A stretch of DNA of 40,944 bases from Buttiauxella warmboldiae (GCF_003818135.1 NZ_RPOH01000086.1:1-40944), one strand, 5' to 3'. Numbered from the stretch's first letter, positions 20,326 through 29,295 are shown. Notes: a model not told the origin generated them from the sequence alone. Numbers and translations: made by a program.

Positions 20326-21594
20326 ATGTGTGCCACGCATCATCATCGTTCACACATATTGTGCTCGCAATGTGATTTACTGGTAGCCTTACCAGTACTG
20401 GAGGACGGCCACAAGGCCGTCTGCCCGCGTTGTGGTACCACCCTTATCACCCAATGGGCTTTGCCACGGCAACGTCCTACCGCTTATGCGCTGGCTGCGC
20501 TGTTTATGCTGCTGCTGGCCAATCTGTTCCCCTTTATCAACATGAAAGTCGCAGGCATCAGCAGTGAAGTTTCACTGCTTGAGATCCCTGGGGTGCTGTT
20601 TAATGAAGATTATGCCAGCCTCGGCACCTTCTTTATGGCGTTTGTACAAGCGGTGCCGGCATTTTGTTTGATCGCCATTTTGTTATTGGTCAACCAGGCG
20701 GCTATACCGTTGGCGCTGAAAAAACGCCTGGCCCGTATCCTGTTCCAGCTAAAGTCCTGGGGTATGGCGGAAATCTTTCTCGCTGGCGTGCTGGTCAGCT
20801 TCGTTAAACTCATGGCCTACGGTGATATTGGCGTTGGCAGCAGCTTTATTCCCTGGTGCCTGTTTTGTTTTTTGCAGCTGCGTGCTTTTCAGTGCGTGGA
20901 CAGGCGCTGGCTATGGGATGATATTGCGCCGCCGCCGGCGATCGACGCGCCGCTAAAAGTTGGCGTTGCGGGTATTCGTCAGGGGCTACGTTCCTGTTCA
21001 TGTTGCACCGCCATCGTGCCGGAAGACCGGGAAATTTGCCCGCGTTGTGGCACGAAAGGATATGTCCGCCGCCGTCATAGTTTGCAATGGACGCTCGCGC
21101 TCTTGCTGACCTCCATTATGCTTTATCTACCCGCGAATATATTGCCCATCATGATAACCGAAGTGCTGGGCAGCAAAATTCCGTCGACGATTCTGGCCGG
21201 CGTTATCTTATTGTGGAGTGAAGGCTCATATCCCGTTGCCGGGGTGATTTTCATCGCCAGTATTATGGTTCCCACGCTCAAGATGTTGGCGATTGCCTGG
21301 CTGTGCTGGGATGCCAAAGGGCATGGGGAGCGTGACAGCGAGCGCATGCATCTACTCTACGAAGTCGTCGAGTTTGTCGGCCGCTGGTCGATGATTGATG
21401 TTTTTGTGATTGCCGTTTTGTCGGCTCTGGTGCGCATGGGGGGATTGATGAGCATCTACCCGGCGATCGGCGCCGTGATGTTTGCACTAGTGGTTATTTT
21501 GACAATGTTTGCGGCGATGACCTTTGACCCTCGCCTGTCATGGGATCGCGCACCGGATTCAACGCATGAGGAGTTGTCTGAGCATGGAAAATAA
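20326..21594 (+). CDS. pqiA: Inner-membrane protein PqiA (intermembrane lipid transport)
   Basis: Integral inner-membrane subunit of the PqiABC lipid-transport system. 422 residues (E. coli 417). There are two repeats, each with a cytosolic zinc ribbon followed by four hydrophobic segments: CSQC (13-16) with CPRC, then CSCC with CPRC around residues 226-244. LPANILPIMITEVLGS marks the second PqiA domain. The SD is AAGGAGA. The 3' end overlaps the pqiB start by 11 nt. In E. coli the operon belongs to the SoxRS/paraquat response; no SoxS box was delimited here. Confidence 0.95.
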   Translation: MCATHHHRSHILCSQCDLLVALPVLEDGHKAVCPRCGTTLITQWALPRQRPTAYALAALFMLLLANLFPFINMKVAGISSEVSLLEIPGVLFNEDYASLGTFFMAFVQAVPAFCLIAILLLVNQAAIPLALKKRLARILFQLKSWGMAEIFLAGVLVSFVKLMAYGDIGVGSSFIPWCLFCFLQLRAFQCVDRRWLWDDIAPPPAIDAPLKVGVAGIRQGLRSCSCCTAIVPEDREICPRCGTKGYVRRRHSLQWTLALLLTSIMLYLPANILPIMITEVLGSKIPSTILAGVILLWSEGSYPVAGVIFIASIMVPTLKMLAIAWLCWDAKGHGERDSERMHLLYEVVEFVGRWSMIDVFVIAVLSALVRMGGLMSIYPAIGAVMFALVVILTMFAAMTFDPRLSWDRAPDSTHEELSEHGK

Positions 21595-23224
21595 AAGCGG
21601 GGAAGCAAAAGTAGCAAAGGTGAAGAACTGGTCCCCGGTATGGATTTTTCCTATCGTTACCGTGCTGATCGGCGCGTGGATCTTATTTTATCACTACAGC
21701 CATCAAGGGCCGCAAGTGACGCTTATCACGACCAATGCGGAAGGCATTGAGGGTGGCAAGACCATGATTAAAAGCCGCAGCGTTAATGTTGGCGTCGTGG
21801 AAAGCGCCGTGCTGTCAGATGATTTGCTGCATGTTGAAATTACCGCTCGTTTAAATTCGGGCATGGAAAAACTTCTGCATCAGGACTCGGTGTTCTGGGT
21901 GGTGAAACCGCAGGTCGGGCGCGAGGGTATTTCCGGGTTGGGAACGTTGCTTTCAGGTGCTTATATTGAGCTACAGCCTGGCAGCAAGGGGGAGCAAGCA
22001 AATAAGTATGATTTACTGGATGCCCCTCCCCTGGCACCGCCGGATGCAAAAGGCATTCGCATTACGCTCGATAGTAACAAAGCAGGCCAGCTCTCTGCTG
22101 GCGACCCGGTTCTGTTCCGGGGTTATCGCGTGGGGTCGGTTGAAACCAGCACTTTCGATGCTGCAAAACGCAGCATCAGTTATCAGCTATTTATCAGCGC
22201 GCCAAACGATCGTCTGGTCACCAGTAATGTGCGTTTCTGGAAAGACAGCGGGATTGCCGTTGATATGTCCTCCCAGGGGATGCGTGTCGAAATGGGGTCT
22301 CTCACCACACTGTTTAGCGGTGGCGTGAGTTTTGACGTGCCGGAAGGTTGGGATCTTGGTAAACCGGTGAAAGCGGGCAGCGAATTCAATCTGTTTGACG
22401 ATCAGAAAAGCATTCAGGACTCCTTGTATACCGAGCATATCGATTATCTGATGTTCTTTAAAGATTCCGTGCGCGGCCTGCAACCAGGAGCACCTGTTGA
22501 ATTCCGTGGGATCCGCCTCGGGACAGTGGCGAAGGTGCCATTCTTTACCGAAGGCATGCGCCAGAAAATCAACGATGATTTCCGTATTCCGGTTCTGATT
22601 CGCCTCGAACCTGAGCGTTTGCAGAACCTGGTTGGCGATGATGTTCATATTCAGGACAACATGGCTTCGTTGATTAAACGTGGCTTACGGGCTTCGATGA
22701 AAACCGGCAGCCTGGTGACCGGGGCGCTGTTTATCGATCTCGATTTCAATCCTAAAGCCCCGCCGATCACCGATTTGCCAGGCTTTAATGGTTATCCCAT
22801 CATCCCAACTATGAGCGGCGGCCTGGCGCAAATCCAGCAGCGTTTGCTGGAAACACTGGATAAGATTAACAACCTGCCGCTCAATCCGATGATTGAGCAA
22901 ACCACCCATTCCCTTGCTGAAAGTCAGAAAACCATGAAGCGCCTACAGCAGACGCTTGATAATCTGAACAAGATCACCGCGAATAAGTCGATGCAATCGT
23001 TGCCTGAGGATATGCAGTCTACCCTGCGTGAGCTTAATCGCAGCATGCAAGGCTTCCAGCCGGGGTCTGCGGCGTACAACAAGATGGTGGCAGATATGCA
23101 GCGTCTTGATCAGGTTCTGCGTGAATTACAGCCTGTGCTGCGCACGCTTAACGACAAGAGCAATTCGCTGGTCTTTGAAGCGAAGGATAAAAAAGATCCC
23201 CAGCCGAAGAGGGCAAAAGAATGA
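21584..23224 (+). CDS. pqiB: MCE-domain periplasm-spanning protein PqiB
   Basis: Forms a hexameric needle of stacked MCE rings that bridges inner and outer membranes for lipid movement. 546 residues from the ATG at 21584 (MENKSGEAKVAKV), equal to E. coli PqiB and preceded by GAGGAG; the frame upstream lies inside pqiA. A single N-terminal membrane anchor (about 20-40, PVWIFPIVTVLIGAWIL) is followed by three MCE domains with repeated GDPVLFRGYRVGSV / GAPVEFRGIRLGTV signatures. A long helical C-terminus forms the needle. Its stop overlaps the pqiC start (ATGA). Confidence 0.96.
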   Translation: MENKSGEAKVAKVKNWSPVWIFPIVTVLIGAWILFYHYSHQGPQVTLITTNAEGIEGGKTMIKSRSVNVGVVESAVLSDDLLHVEITARLNSGMEKLLHQDSVFWVVKPQVGREGISGLGTLLSGAYIELQPGSKGEQANKYDLLDAPPLAPPDAKGIRITLDSNKAGQLSAGDPVLFRGYRVGSVETSTFDAAKRSISYQLFISAPNDRLVTSNVRFWKDSGIAVDMSSQGMRVEMGSLTTLFSGGVSFDVPEGWDLGKPVKAGSEFNLFDDQKSIQDSLYTEHIDYLMFFKDSVRGLQPGAPVEFRGIRLGTVAKVPFFTEGMRQKINDDFRIPVLIRLEPERLQNLVGDDVHIQDNMASLIKRGLRASMKTGSLVTGALFIDLDFNPKAPPITDLPGFNGYPIIPTMSGGLAQIQQRLLETLDKINNLPLNPMIEQTTHSLAESQKTMKRLQQTLDNLNKITANKSMQSLPEDMQSTLRELNRSMQGFQPGSAAYNKMVADMQRLDQVLRELQPVLRTLNDKSNSLVFEAKDKKDPQPKRAKE

Positions 23225-23787
23225 AAAAATGGCTCCCACTGATTGCTGCTCTAGCCTTAACGGCCTGTAGCAGCAGCGACGATGGAAAAACGTATTACCA
23301 GCTACCTCAAAGCTCAACGCCTGCCGTGCAGGCTGTGAGCCAGCCGGGCACCCATCTGCTGTGGATAGAGCAGGTTGCGGTACCTGATTACCTCGCCGGT
23401 AACGGCGTGGTTTATCAGACCAGCGATGTGCAGTACGTTATTGCTACCAGTAACCTATGGGCCAGCCCGTTGGATCAGCAGTTACGTAATACCCTGGTGG
23501 CTAATCTGAGTAGCGCATTGCCCGGATGGGTTGTGGCCTCGCAGCCGCTGGCGAACGATCAGGATACTCTGAATGTGAACGTAACCGGCTTCCACGGTCG
23601 CTATGACGGCAAAGTGATTGTCAGCGGCGAATGGTTACTCAAACGTCAGGGGCAGCTGATTAAGCGCCCATTCCATGTGGAGCTCAAGCAGCAGGCCGAT
23701 GGTTATGATGCGATGGTGAAAACCTTAGCTCAGGCCTGGCAGCAGCAAGCCCAGAGCATTGCCAGCCAGCTGACCCGCATCAATTAA
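23221..23787 (+). CDS. pqiC: Outer-membrane lipoprotein PqiC
   Basis: ABC-type transport auxiliary lipoprotein (formerly YmbA) that caps the PqiB needle at the outer membrane. 188 residues. Lipoprotein signal peptide MKKWLPLIAALALTACSSS with lipobox LTAC (Cys16). The +2 residue is Ser, so Lol sorting to the outer membrane is expected. Translationally coupled to pqiB. A terminator follows at 23804-23844. Confidence 0.95.
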   Translation: MKKWLPLIAALALTACSSSDDGKTYYQLPQSSTPAVQAVSQPGTHLLWIEQVAVPDYLAGNGVVYQTSDVQYVIATSNLWASPLDQQLRNTLVANLSSALPGWVVASQPLANDQDTLNVNVTGFHGRYDGKVIVSGEWLLKRQGQLIKRPFHVELKQQADGYDAMVKTLAQAWQQQAQSIASQLTRIN

Positions 23788-23803
23788 GCATCCGGTAGCA
23801 CAA

Positions 23804-23844
23804 AAAAGCTGCGTTATCAGCCCGCAGGGCAGAGCGCAGCTTTT
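23804..23844 (+). terminator. Terminator of pqiABC
   Basis: 10-bp stem AAAAGCTGCG (23804-23813) and CGCAGCTTTT (23835-23844), with a 21-nt loop, then CTTTTGG. The loop is large but the stem is perfect. Confidence 0.7.
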
Positions 23845-23943
23845 CTTTTGGCATTAATTTGTTACCCCAACTCGCATCACACTTTTTGTGCAAAACAAAA
23901 CTCTCGTAGCTCACATTTATGACACTGGCGTGAATTTTGCGCA

Positions 23944-23972
23944 TTGACGAAAGCGGCATTAGCGATTATTGC
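23944..23972 (+). promoter_or_regulatory. Candidate rmf promoter
   Basis: -35 TTGACG (23944-23949), 17-bp spacer, and a poor -10 TATTGC (23967-23972). Low certainty. rmf is growth-phase and ppGpp regulated in E. coli. Confidence 0.35.
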
Positions 23973-24043
23973 TTATAGGTGACTGCACGTTTTGCAGCCA
24001 CTGTTTTCTTTCCACCAGATTAGAGAAATGAGGGAAACGAGGC

Positions 24044-24211
24044 ATGAAGAGACAAAAACGAGATCGCCTGGAACGGGCTCATCAACGTGGTTATCAAGCA
24101 GGTATCGTCGGACGCTCCAAAGAAATGTGTCCTTATCAGACGCTGAATCAAAGGTCGTACTGGATGGGAGGCTGGCGAGAAGCCATGGAGGACAGGGCGG
24201 TTAGCGCGTAA
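24044..24211 (+). CDS. rmf: Ribosome modulation factor
   Basis: Small basic protein that turns 70S ribosomes into inactive 100S dimers in stationary phase. 55 residues from MKRQKRDRLERAHQRG, ending VSA. It is near-identical to E. coli RMF through the core GRSKEMCPYQTLNQRS and GGWREAM. The SD AACGAGG precedes the ATG. A longer open frame at 23992-24204 overlaps it in another register and is spurious. Located between pqiC and fabA, as in E. coli. Confidence 0.96.
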   Translation: MKRQKRDRLERAHQRGYQAGIVGRSKEMCPYQTLNQRSYWMGGWREAMEDRAVSA

Positions 24212-24231
24212 TCACTGTCTCTTTAGAAAAA

Positions 24232-24255
24232 GAAACCTCCGCTCGCGGAGGTTTC
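24232..24255 (-). terminator. Terminator of fabA (rmf side)
   Basis: 11-bp perfect stem GAAACCTCCGC (24232-24242) and GCGGAGGTTTC (24245-24255). On the minus strand it is followed by TTTTTCT, making a strong terminator for fabA. On the plus strand it lies 20 nt past rmf and may also stabilise the rmf mRNA 3' end. Confidence 0.85.
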
Positions 24256-24281
24256 GCACATCAGGGCGTTGAAAATAGAGA

Positions 24282-24800
24282 TTAAAACGCGGAGGTGTCT
24301 TTAAACAGGCCGACTTTCAGATCGGTCGCCGTGTAAATCACGCGGCCATCAACCAGCACTTCACCATCGGCCAGCCCCATAATCAGGCGGCGGTTCACGA
24401 TGCGTTTGAAGTGAATGCGGTAAGTCACTTTCTTCGCGGTTGGCAGCACCTGGCCGGTAAATTTAACCTCACCCACGCCCAGCGCGCGGCCTTTACCTTC
24501 GCCGCCTAGCCAGCCGAGGTAGAAACCTACCAGCTGCCACATCGCATCAAGGCCAAGGCAACCTGGCATGACCGGATCGCCGATAAAGTGACAGCCAAAG
24601 AACCACAGGTCAGGATTGATATCCAGTTCTGCTTCAACGTAACCTTTATCAAAGTTACCGCCGTCTTCGGTCATCTTGACCACGCGGTCCATCATCAGCA
24701 TGGATGGCGCAGGCAACTGTGGGCCTTCAGCACCAAACAGTTCGCCACGACCAGAGGCAAGAAGATCTTCTTTTGTATAGGATTCGCGTTTATCTACCAT
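24282..24800 (-). CDS. fabA: 3-hydroxydecanoyl-ACP dehydratase/isomerase
   Basis: Introduces the double bond of anaerobic unsaturated fatty-acid synthesis by dehydrating 3-hydroxydecanoyl-ACP and isomerising the product to the cis-3 form. 172 residues, nearly identical to E. coli FabA. Hotdog fold with the catalytic pair His71 ([14 protein letters not shown]) and Asp85 (LGLDAMWQ). Upstream lie a perfect FabR box and a FadR site, so repression by FabR and activation by FadR are expected as in E. coli. Confidence 0.98.
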   Translation of the reverse strand: MVDKRESYTKEDLLASGRGELFGAEGPQLPAPSMLMMDRVVKMTEDGGNFDKGYVEAELDINPDLWFFGCHFIGDPVMPGCLGLDAMWQLVGFYLGWLGGEGKGRALGVGEVKFTGQVLPTAKKVTYRIHFKRIVNRRLIMGLADGEVLVDGRVIYTATDLKVGLFKDTSAF

Positions 24801-24817
24801 GTTTTACAGTAAGCCTT

Positions 24818-24846
24818 TTTATAATGAAGCACGCATGTTAGCTAAC
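24818..24846 (-). promoter_or_regulatory. fabA promoter
   Basis: On the minus strand, -10 TATAAA (24823-24818), a 17-bp spacer and -35 GTTAGC (24846-24841). The -35 lies inside the FabR box, which explains repression. Confidence 0.65.
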
Positions 24847-24857
24847 ACGTGTACGCT
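24840..24857 (-). promoter_or_regulatory. FabR operator of fabA
   Basis: Minus-strand AGCGTACACGTGTTAGCT, identical to the FabR site I recall for E. coli fabA (consensus AGCGTACAnnTGTnnGCT). It covers the -35 hexamer. Confidence 0.85.
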
Positions 24858-24858
24858 C

Positions 24859-24875
24859 AACAACTCCGATCAGTT
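24859..24875 (-). promoter_or_regulatory. FadR site of fabA
   Basis: Minus-strand AACTGATCGGAGTTGTT fits the FadR operator pattern (A-CTGGTC-GA--TGTT type) and sits 12 bp upstream of -35, the activating position. It overlaps the lonH stop codon (24870-24872). Confidence 0.7.
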
Positions 24876-26624
24876 TGGACTGAACCAGTTGAGCCAACGC
24901 AGTGGCCATGGGTAACGGTGCCGAATATCTTGCGCGGATGCCTGAGCGATTCGCTCCTGTACCGCACGCATGAGCGTGTTTTGCCCCTCACCATCCCAGG
25001 GCAGATTGGTTAATAAGGGTAGTGCATCTGTGACATCATCGATGGCCCAAATCGTGAATTGCCCTTGTTCTACCGCATCCAGAACATCCTGGTGCAGGCA
25101 AAGATGGCGCACATTGGCAACCGGGATAATCACGCCCTGCTTGCCGGTAAACTCGCGCTGCTGGCAAATACGGAAGAATCCTTCGATCTTCTCATTGAGC
25201 CCCCCCACCGGCTGCACGCGTCCAAACTGGTCGACAGAACCGGTTACCGCGATGTGTTGATAAATCGGCACGTTCGCCAACGCGCTGATTAACGCACAAA
25301 GTTCAGCCATGGAAGCGCTATCGCCATCGACTTCGCTGTAAGACTGTTCAAAAGTCAGCGAGGCGGAGAAGGGGATTTGCTGATCGAGCTGCAATTCAGA
25401 CATCAAAAATGCCTGCATGATCATCATGCCTTTAGCATGAATATTACCGCCCAATTCCGCTTTGCGTTCCACGTCGGTAAATTCACCGTCGCCAACGTGT
25501 ACTACGCAGCTGATGCGGGAAGGTTCACCAAATGCGCGCGGGTGGCCCGGGAATTCAATCACCGACAAGGCGTTGATCTGGCCGACCATCTCGCCTTCGG
25601 TTTCGATCAAAATCTGCTCAAGCAGAATTTCATCCTGCATGCGCTCAGCCAGATAACCCTCACGCCATTCGCGCTGAGCCAGCATTTGCGTCAGCTCTTC
25701 AGCGCCAAAGCTTTCATCTGCGCTAAATGCAGCAACTTCGCGTAGCTGGCGGCTAATCCACGATGGGCACAGGGGTAACGTTTCCTGATCGCCGGTATAA
25801 CGCACCGCTTCACGGATAAGCACAGGCCAGGCATCAGCCGCAGGAGCCGGTAGCGCTTTGGATTTGGCGACAGCGTAAATCCACTGGCACCACAACGCCA
25901 TATCGTCAGCAGAAGCGATTTGCAGGTTCGCTTCAAACTCGCTGTAAATCGCGGAGGTTGCTAACTCGGGTTCCATATCCTGGAAATCAGCCAGCGATTC
26001 GCGCTCGCCGACCAGAACCAGCTTCAGGCTCAGCGGCAGCGAAGGAATATTTACCGGCAACGGACGCGTTTCATCAGGCGAAATCCAGTCAAAGCGGCCC
26101 TGGATCACCATTTGCTTCAGACGCAGCCATAACAGCGGTTGCGCCAATACGCTGCGTAATGACAGCACCAGTATGCCGCCGTTTGCACGGTGAACCAGAC
26201 CCGGGGTCAGGGTGATCTCCCCGGCAAACTGGCGCACGCAGCCAAATAGCTGTTCTGCTTCAATCCAGTCAGCGGCGACGACTTCGGACCGGCCGGCAAA
26301 ATTGTCTTGCGCAGACTCGGCCGGGCGTAACGTCACGCGATGGCCTTCTATCTGGTAATGGCCACCTGTCAGAGCGTTATCCTGCGACCAGCATTCACGT
26401 GCGGCTGCGGCAATGAGATTAAGGTATTCGGCTTCTTCCGCGGCTTTTACCAGCATCAGTTCGGCCGAGGCTACCGGTTGGCTGAGCTGAACCAGTCCGT
26501 AAGACAGACGGGGTTGCACAGCGGAGAAAGGGGCAGTTTCGGAATCATAAGGCTGTGCGAAAATTTCCTGATAGCTTTCGGTATCAGGTACAAGAGCACG
26601 CCATTCAAGTCGATTAGTCGTCAA
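24870..26624 (-). CDS. lonH: Lon-like protease homologue (YcbZ/LonH)
   Basis: Protein with a Lon-type (S16) C-terminal protease domain. The Ser-Lys dyad is intact: Ser436 in GDSASMAEL and Lys479 in GGLNEKIEG. 584 residues (E. coli YcbZ 586). The N-terminal part resembles the LonB-like AAA region, but I see no clear Walker A, so ATP use is uncertain. The physiological role is poorly known. The start is TTG at 26624 (MTTNRLEWRALVPD), with no good SD; no ATG in frame gives a better fit to the family. Divergent from matP. Confidence 0.88.
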   Translation of the reverse strand: MTTNRLEWRALVPDTESYQEIFAQPYDSETAPFSAVQPRLSYGLVQLSQPVASAELMLVKAAEEAEYLNLIAAAARECWSQDNALTGGHYQIEGHRVTLRPAESAQDNFAGRSEVVAADWIEAEQLFGCVRQFAGEITLTPGLVHRANGGILVLSLRSVLAQPLLWLRLKQMVIQGRFDWISPDETRPLPVNIPSLPLSLKLVLVGERESLADFQDMEPELATSAIYSEFEANLQIASADDMALWCQWIYAVAKSKALPAPAADAWPVLIREAVRYTGDQETLPLCPSWISRQLREVAAFSADESFGAEELTQMLAQREWREGYLAERMQDEILLEQILIETEGEMVGQINALSVIEFPGHPRAFGEPSRISCVVHVGDGEFTDVERKAELGGNIHAKGMMIMQAFLMSELQLDQQIPFSASLTFEQSYSEVDGDSASMAELCALISALANVPIYQHIAVTGSVDQFGRVQPVGGLNEKIEGFFRICQQREFTGKQGVIIPVANVRHLCLHQDVLDAVEQGQFTIWAIDDVTDALPLLTNLPWDGEGQNTLMRAVQERIAQASAQDIRHRYPWPLRWLNWFSPN

Positions 26625-26774
26625 AGTCGCTATTTATTAATTAGATGTCAAAGGCGCGATTATACAAGAATAGGGAAGGCAGCACACGGTTTATGCGGAG
26701 CGGTGAGTTTACTTCGCTCACAGCTTTCATTTTTCCGGTAAGCGAAAATAAAAAAAACTGTTATTCTGAAATGA

Positions 26775-26787
26775 GTTACACGGTCAC
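26775..26787 (+). promoter_or_regulatory. matS-like site upstream of matP
   Basis: GTTACACGGTCAC matches the MatP target matS (GTGACRNYGTCAC) at 11 of 13 positions, with an intact GTCAC half. It lies 12 bp before the matP ATG. This is an observation; binding is not established. Confidence 0.3.
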
Positions 26788-26799
26788 ACTGAGACAACA

Positions 26800-27252
26800 A
26801 TGAAATATCAACAGTTGGAAAATCTCGAGAGCGGCTGGAAGTGGAAGTATCTGGTTAAGAAGCATCGGGAAGGTGAGCTAATCACACGTTATCTTGAGGC
26901 GAGTGCAGCGAAGGAAGCCGTCGATCGGCTGTTGCGCTTCGAAAATGAACCGGTGCATGTGTTGAGCTGGATAGAGCAACATATGAATCCAGAGCTTCAC
27001 AACCGCATGAAGCAGACTATCCGCGCGCGGCGGAAACGGCACTTTAATGCCGAACATCAGCATACGCGTAAAAAGTCCATCGATCTTGAATATCTGGTCT
27101 GGCAGCGGTTAGCGGGGCTTGCTCATCGGCGTGGATGCACGCTTTCAGAAACCATAGTGCAGCTGATTGAAGATGCGGAGCGTAAAGAGCAATACGCCAG
27201 TCAGATGTCGTCGCTGAAACAAGATCTGCAGGCATTGCTGGGCAAAGAATAA
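26800..27252 (+). CDS. matP: Macrodomain Ter organiser MatP
   Basis: DNA-binding protein that recognises matS sites, condenses the Ter macrodomain and links it to the divisome through ZapB. 150 residues, the same as E. coli. N-terminal four-helix bundle ([18 protein letters not shown], about 1-75), then a ribbon-helix-helix ([22 protein letters not shown], about 88-130), then a C-terminal coiled coil ([19 protein letters not shown]) for tetramer bridging. No SD is obvious in ACAACAATG. It shares a bidirectional terminator with ompA. Confidence 0.97.
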   Translation: MKYQQLENLESGWKWKYLVKKHREGELITRYLEASAAKEAVDRLLRFENEPVHVLSWIEQHMNPELHNRMKQTIRARRKRHFNAEHQHTRKKSIDLEYLVWQRLAGLAHRRGCTLSETIVQLIEDAERKEQYASQMSSLKQDLQALLGKE

Positions 27253-27310
27253 GAGCAGTTGTCGTGACGCTGTGCTTCTCTCATTTGCTGGTGACTTAGA
27301 ATTCAGAAAC

Positions 27311-27338
27311 AAAAAACCCCGTCGAAACGGGGTTTTTT
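27311..27338. terminator. Bidirectional terminator between matP and ompA
   Basis: AAAAAACCCCGT, a 4-nt loop, then ACGGGGTTTTTT: a stem flanked by A on one side and T on the other, so it works for matP (plus) and ompA (minus). Very strong by appearance. Confidence 0.93.
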
Positions 27339-27350
27339 TATAACGGTAAC

Positions 27351-28424
27351 TTATGCCGCAGGCTGAGTTACAACGTCTTTGATACCTTTAACTTCGATCT
27401 CTACGCGACGATCTGGAGCCAGGCAATCAATCAGTTTAGCTTTAGGCGCTACGTTATCGCAGGTGTTGCCAGTCACTGGGTTAGATTCACCCATACCGCG
27501 TGGGGAGATCTTGTTAGCTGGGATACCTTTAGCGATCAGGTAATCAACAACAGACTGTGCACGCTTGTCAGACAGTTTCTGGTTGTATTCATCAGAACCG
27601 ATACGGTCTGTGAAGCCCAGAACAACTACTGAACCATCTTTCGGGTCAAGGTTGCTCAGCTGGGTATACAGCTGATCCAGCGCCTGCTGACCTTCTGGCT
27701 TCAGGGTAGCTTTGTTGAAGTTGAACAGCACGTCAGACTTCAGAGTGAAGTGCTTGGTCTGTACTTCTGGAGCTGGGGCCGGAGCCGGTGCAACAACTGG
27801 TGCTGGAGCATCGTACTGGCCGAAACGGTAAGAAACACCCAGGCTCAGCATGCCGTTGTCTGGACGAGTACCAACGGTTTGCGCGTCACCGATGTTGCTA
27901 ACCCACTGGTAATCCAGGCGGGTTGCGATATCACGAGTGATTGCGTACTCAAGACCAACTGCTGCCAGCGGGGAAACGCCAGTGTCGTGATCGCTCTTAC
28001 GAGTAGCACCGTTGTCGTAGTTGCCTTTGGAATCTGCACGCCAGACCATACCACCCAGACGAGTGTAGATATCCAGTTCGTCAGTGATTGGGTAGCTCAG
28101 TTTAGCCGCCAGTTGAACGCCTTGCGCTTTGAAAGCACCGTTATCAACGCTGCCTTTATAAGGCATACGACCTAACCAGTCGTAACCCATTTCAAAACCA
28201 ACGTACGGGTTAACCTGGTAGCCGCCGAACGCGCCAGCACCCAGTTGGCTTTCATGCGTTGGGCCATTGTTGTTCTCGTAACCGTTTCCGTAGAAACCGG
28301 TATCATGGAACTGGGACCAACCCAACTTACCACCTGCATACCAGGTATTATCTTTCGGTGCGGCCTGCGCTACGGTAGCGAAGCCAGCCAGTGCCACTGC
28401 AATCGCGATAGCTGTCTTTTTCAT
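27351..28424 (-). CDS. ompA: Outer membrane protein A
   Basis: Abundant eight-stranded outer-membrane barrel that anchors to peptidoglycan. 357 residues from the ATG at 28424 ([21 protein letters not shown] signal, cleaved before [11 protein letters not shown]); the open frame to 28457 is leader sequence. Barrel about residues 22-195, Pro/Ala-rich linker ([16 protein letters not shown]), then an OmpA-like domain in which [20 protein letters not shown] carries the Asp/Arg that bind diaminopimelate. SD GAGGCG. The long leader and promoter match E. coli. Confidence 0.98.
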   Translation of the reverse strand: MKKTAIAIAVALAGFATVAQAAPKDNTWYAGGKLGWSQFHDTGFYGNGYENNNGPTHESQLGAGAFGGYQVNPYVGFEMGYDWLGRMPYKGSVDNGAFKAQGVQLAAKLSYPITDELDIYTRLGGMVWRADSKGNYDNGATRKSDHDTGVSPLAAVGLEYAITRDIATRLDYQWVSNIGDAQTVGTRPDNGMLSLGVSYRFGQYDAPAPVVAPAPAPAPEVQTKHFTLKSDVLFNFNKATLKPEGQQALDQLYTQLSNLDPKDGSVVVLGFTDRIGSDEYNQKLSDKRAQSVVDYLIAKGIPANKISPRGMGESNPVTGNTCDNVAPKAKLIDCLAPDRRVEIEVKGIKDVVTQPAA

Positions 28425-28562
28425 TTTTTGCGCCTCATTATCATCCAAAAAGGCCATGAGCTTTAAAATCGCTCTAAAGCCCAGGGTTAAATCCTTCGCC
28501 CGAGTTTATGCTCAATTGTTACTCTACCGATCAATCGGTGTTATGGAAGAGCAACCCTGGCG
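28425..28562 (-). other. ompA long 5' leader
   Basis: About 138 nt from the inferred start near 28562 to the ATG. In E. coli the equivalent 133-nt leader makes the mRNA very stable and is the target of MicA sRNA near the RBS. The segment TTGGATGATAATGAGGCGC before the ATG matches E. coli closely. The micA gene is not in this window. Confidence 0.6.
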
Positions 28563-28568
28563 AGCTAA

Positions 28569-28596
28569 AGTCTACAACGTAGTTGAAAACTTACAA
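28569..28596 (-). promoter_or_regulatory. ompA promoter
   Basis: Minus strand -35 TTGTAA (28596-28591), 16-bp spacer, -10 TAGACT (28574-28569). The surrounding AGTTTTCAACTACGTTG is as in E. coli ompA. Confidence 0.75.
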
Positions 28597-28612
28597 GTGT
28601 GATGTCCGTCAG
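28597..28612 (-). promoter_or_regulatory. CRP site of ompA
   Basis: Plus-strand GTGTGATGTCCGTCAG: a perfect TGTGA half and a degenerate second half (GTCAG). It abuts the -35 region. A CRP site is known at this place in E. coli ompA. Confidence 0.6.
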
Positions 28613-28690
28613 GCATATGAAAAAAAAAGACTTGTGTATCTCTTTTCTAACGGTTTTGCTGCCTGTTTGACATGCTAAACCTTGGCAGGA

Positions 28691-28709
28691 AGGCCGCGTG
28701 GAGCGGCCT
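28691..28709. terminator. GC hairpin downstream of sulA
   Basis: AGGCCGC (28691-28697) and GCGGCCT (28703-28709) with a 5-nt loop. The minus-strand continuation TTCCTGCC is a poor T-tract. It may terminate sulA weakly or be a palindromic repeat. Apart from this hairpin and the ompA promoter, 28613-28785 shows nothing else I can name. Confidence 0.45.
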
Positions 28710-28785
28710 GGGAAGCGGATTTCTGATCATTTACCGGCAATTGTCAGGCGTTGAGAAAAAGTTCCAGGAATTCTCTTAAATTTAC

Positions 28786-29295
28786 TTAATGATACAAAGA
28801 AGAGTGAATTTTTAACTCGCTTCGTGGTCGACAACCGGTTTTCGAGGTGCGCATCGGGCGCATAATGAAACCAATGGCATTACCCATTTCAGCGGCCGAT
28901 GACAGCTGTAAATGCTCCTCATCCGTCAATTCTTGCGGTAACCAACCGATGACCACGCTGTAATTTCCTGTCTGTAGCGCTTTTACCATCGCCTCTACGG
29001 TGAAAATGGGATCTAACTGGCTCACCTGCATCACTTTGGTCAGCGGAAGACCTGCTGATAGCACCCACTGCCGGCTCAATTTCTGCTGGGGCGTTAACCA
29101 CAGCTGCCAGCGAGACTGCTGACCCAGCTGCTGCAGGAGCGGTAATAAAACCAGTTGTGTAACCCATGGCTGGTCTTCGCTGTAGATCACTTCACCGATC
29201 AACCCTTGAATGTTGTTACCGGAAAATGCCTGAGCCACAGAAGACACAGAATCTGGAACAGTGGCAACGTGAGTTAGAACGTTATGTGATTGCAT
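28786..29295 (-). CDS. sulA: SOS cell-division inhibitor SulA
   Basis: Binds FtsZ and blocks Z-ring assembly during the SOS response; degraded by Lon. 169 residues, the same as E. coli. The first 30 residues differ strongly from E. coli. The core [26 protein letters not shown] and [11 protein letters not shown] is conserved, as is the C-terminal IHSSLYH used for Lon recognition. A perfect LexA box lies 21 bp upstream of the ATG. Confidence 0.96.
   Translation of the reverse strand: MQSHNVLTHVATVPDSVSSVAQAFSGNNIQGLIGEVIYSEDQPWVTQLVLLPLLQQLGQQSRWQLWLTPQQKLSRQWVLSAGLPLTKVMQVSQLDPIFTVEAMVKALQTGNYSVVIGWLPQELTDEEHLQLSSAAEMGNAIGFIMRPMRTSKTGCRPRSELKIHSSLYH

Noticed and set aside
23992-24204. 70-codon open frame overlapping rmf
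   Set aside because: It is in another register over the well-conserved rmf coding sequence and has no recognisable product.
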